Assembly: GCA_020829485.1 (NCBI GenBank)
Contig: JAIVFU010000029.1
Location: 1-64,000, forward strand
Length of the DNA: 64,000 bases
Source of the DNA: Nostoc sp. CHAB 5834
Lineage (GTDB): Bacteria > Cyanobacteriota > Cyanobacteriia > Cyanobacteriales > Nostocaceae
Reading direction: 5' to 3'
Position numbers and translations under genes: made by a program. Under the pieces are notes generated by a model. That model searched no databases. It was not told the DNA's origin and saw only the letters and a list, made by a program, of their open reading frames with translations. Below, one piece after another: positions 63,402 through 64,000 of this stretch (position 1 is the first letter of the stretch; each line of letters begins with the position of its first letter).

Positions 63402-64000
63402 ATGGCAACGTCCAGCAGCATACAACAACAAGAATTAGAAGAACTCAAAGACCCGACAGCAACTACATTCGATACTTCAGAAGCACAAATAATAAAACCA
63501 GTATTTTCTACAATTGAGAATACTCGATTAGAAAGACTAGAACAACTAGAAACAGGTACATTTAATGCACCTAATCAAATAAAAGCCGCGCCCAAGCCAA
63601 TTAAACTCAATGTTACCGATGGGGATGTCACAACTAGTTTACGTGGCTCTGGTAAAGCACTAATAAACACAGGTGGACTAAGTAAATCCAATGCCACTTT
63701 TGAGGGTGGGGGTGTCACAACTAGTTTAGGTGGCTTTAGTGAACTAGTAGTAAGCGCAAATGCGGAGAATCAGCGTACCCTTTCTTTTGTCGATTCTGGC
63801 TCATCCAATGCCACTTTTGAGGATGAGGGTTTCACAAACATAACAAACACAGATGTGGAGAATCAGCGTCCCCTTACTTCTGTCATTTCTGGCTCTGATA
63901 CAGCAACAAGAGACACAGACAAACCAAGTATATCCAGTGCCCCTTTTGAGGGTGGGGGTGTCACAACTAGTTTAGATAGCGATGAGAATCAAATAATAAT
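63402..64000 (+). CDS. acidic repeat protein, 3' end outside window
   Basis: The frame is open from the ATG at 63402 to the window edge (199 codons), preceded by GAGG at 8 nt. There is no signal peptide. The sequence is hydrophilic and repetitive: SNATFEGGGVTTSLGG, SNATFEDEGFTN and SSAPFEGGGVTTSLDS form one repeat, and ENQRTLSFVDSGS / ENQRPLTSVISGS another. Such low-complexity starts precede large secreted or surface proteins in Nostoc (calcium-binding or adhesin-like), which would be exported by a C-terminal signal. That is inference, as no domain is visible yet. Confidence 0.7.
   Translation, partial: MATSSSIQQQELEELKDPTATTFDTSEAQIIKPVFSTIENTRLERLEQLETGTFNAPNQIKAAPKPIKLNVTDGDVTTSLRGSGKALINTGGLSKSNATFEGGGVTTSLGGFSELVVSANAENQRTLSFVDSGSSNATFEDEGFTNITNTDVENQRPLTSVISGSDTATRDTDKPSISSAPFEGGGVTTSLDSDENQII

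Overview
The window looks like chromosomal DNA of a filamentous, hormogonium-forming cyanobacterium of the Nostoc type. The HIP1 octamer GCGATCGC is scattered throughout. Heptanucleotide tandem repeats and short dispersed inverted repeats fill many intergenic gaps. There is a complete hormogonium polysaccharide (hps) locus, and there are cyanobacterial housekeeping families (menH for phylloquinone, labA, DUF1997, DUF4079, DUF502, DUF29). I see no rRNA, tRNA, CRISPR array, prophage or intact transposase.

Layout. 1-12.6 kb: a PhnD-like binding protein, an alpha/beta hydrolase plus acyltransferase pair, metG, labA overlapping lptC, a His-rich CsoR/InrS-type metal sensor, menH, a lambda-endolysin-like lysozyme whose start codon is probably not AUG, a DUF29 gene, an NAD(P)-binding protein and a DUF1997 protein. 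12.6-21.1 kb: DUF4079, an ankyrin-repeat protein, then the minus-strand cluster DUF502-nusB-ftsY-GAF/SpoIIE phosphatase. 21.5-35.7 kb: minus-strand hps locus in the order hpsA, B, C, D (pseudopilins), E, F, G (glycosyltransferases), a further pseudopilin, a TIGR04282-type glycosyltransferase, hpsJ and a last glycosyltransferase. This is the polysaccharide synthesis and export system that drives hormogonium gliding. 36.3-41.9 kb: a family 4 glycosyltransferase, a decayed inverted piece of clpB, and metH.

42-44 kb is a small AT-rich accessory islet: an unrecognised 260-aa protein, a DUF488 protein and a 21-bp minisatellite. 44-56.8 kb: a cell-wall amidase, ribBA, argC, eno, gloA, clpB, htpG and rpmB. 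56.8-58.5 kb is a gene-poor stretch holding a pseudogene interrupted by a 91-bp miniature element. 58.5-62.8 kb: ftsH, a PabC-like aminotransferase, a GNAT acetyltransferase and an anchored helical-repeat protein. The window ends inside an acidic repeat protein.

The most unusual material is non-coding. Four copies of a paired two-hairpin unit (about 10.6, 14.8, 23.8 and 50.5 kb) keep their stems by compensatory changes. At least three MITE-like families can be defined with terminal repeats, two of them with target duplications. One MITE insertion can be undone on paper to restore a reading frame, and one sits exactly at the deletion joint of the clpB remnant. The most gene-like candidate for an undescribed system is the two-gene DUF488 islet at 42.1-43.3 kb.
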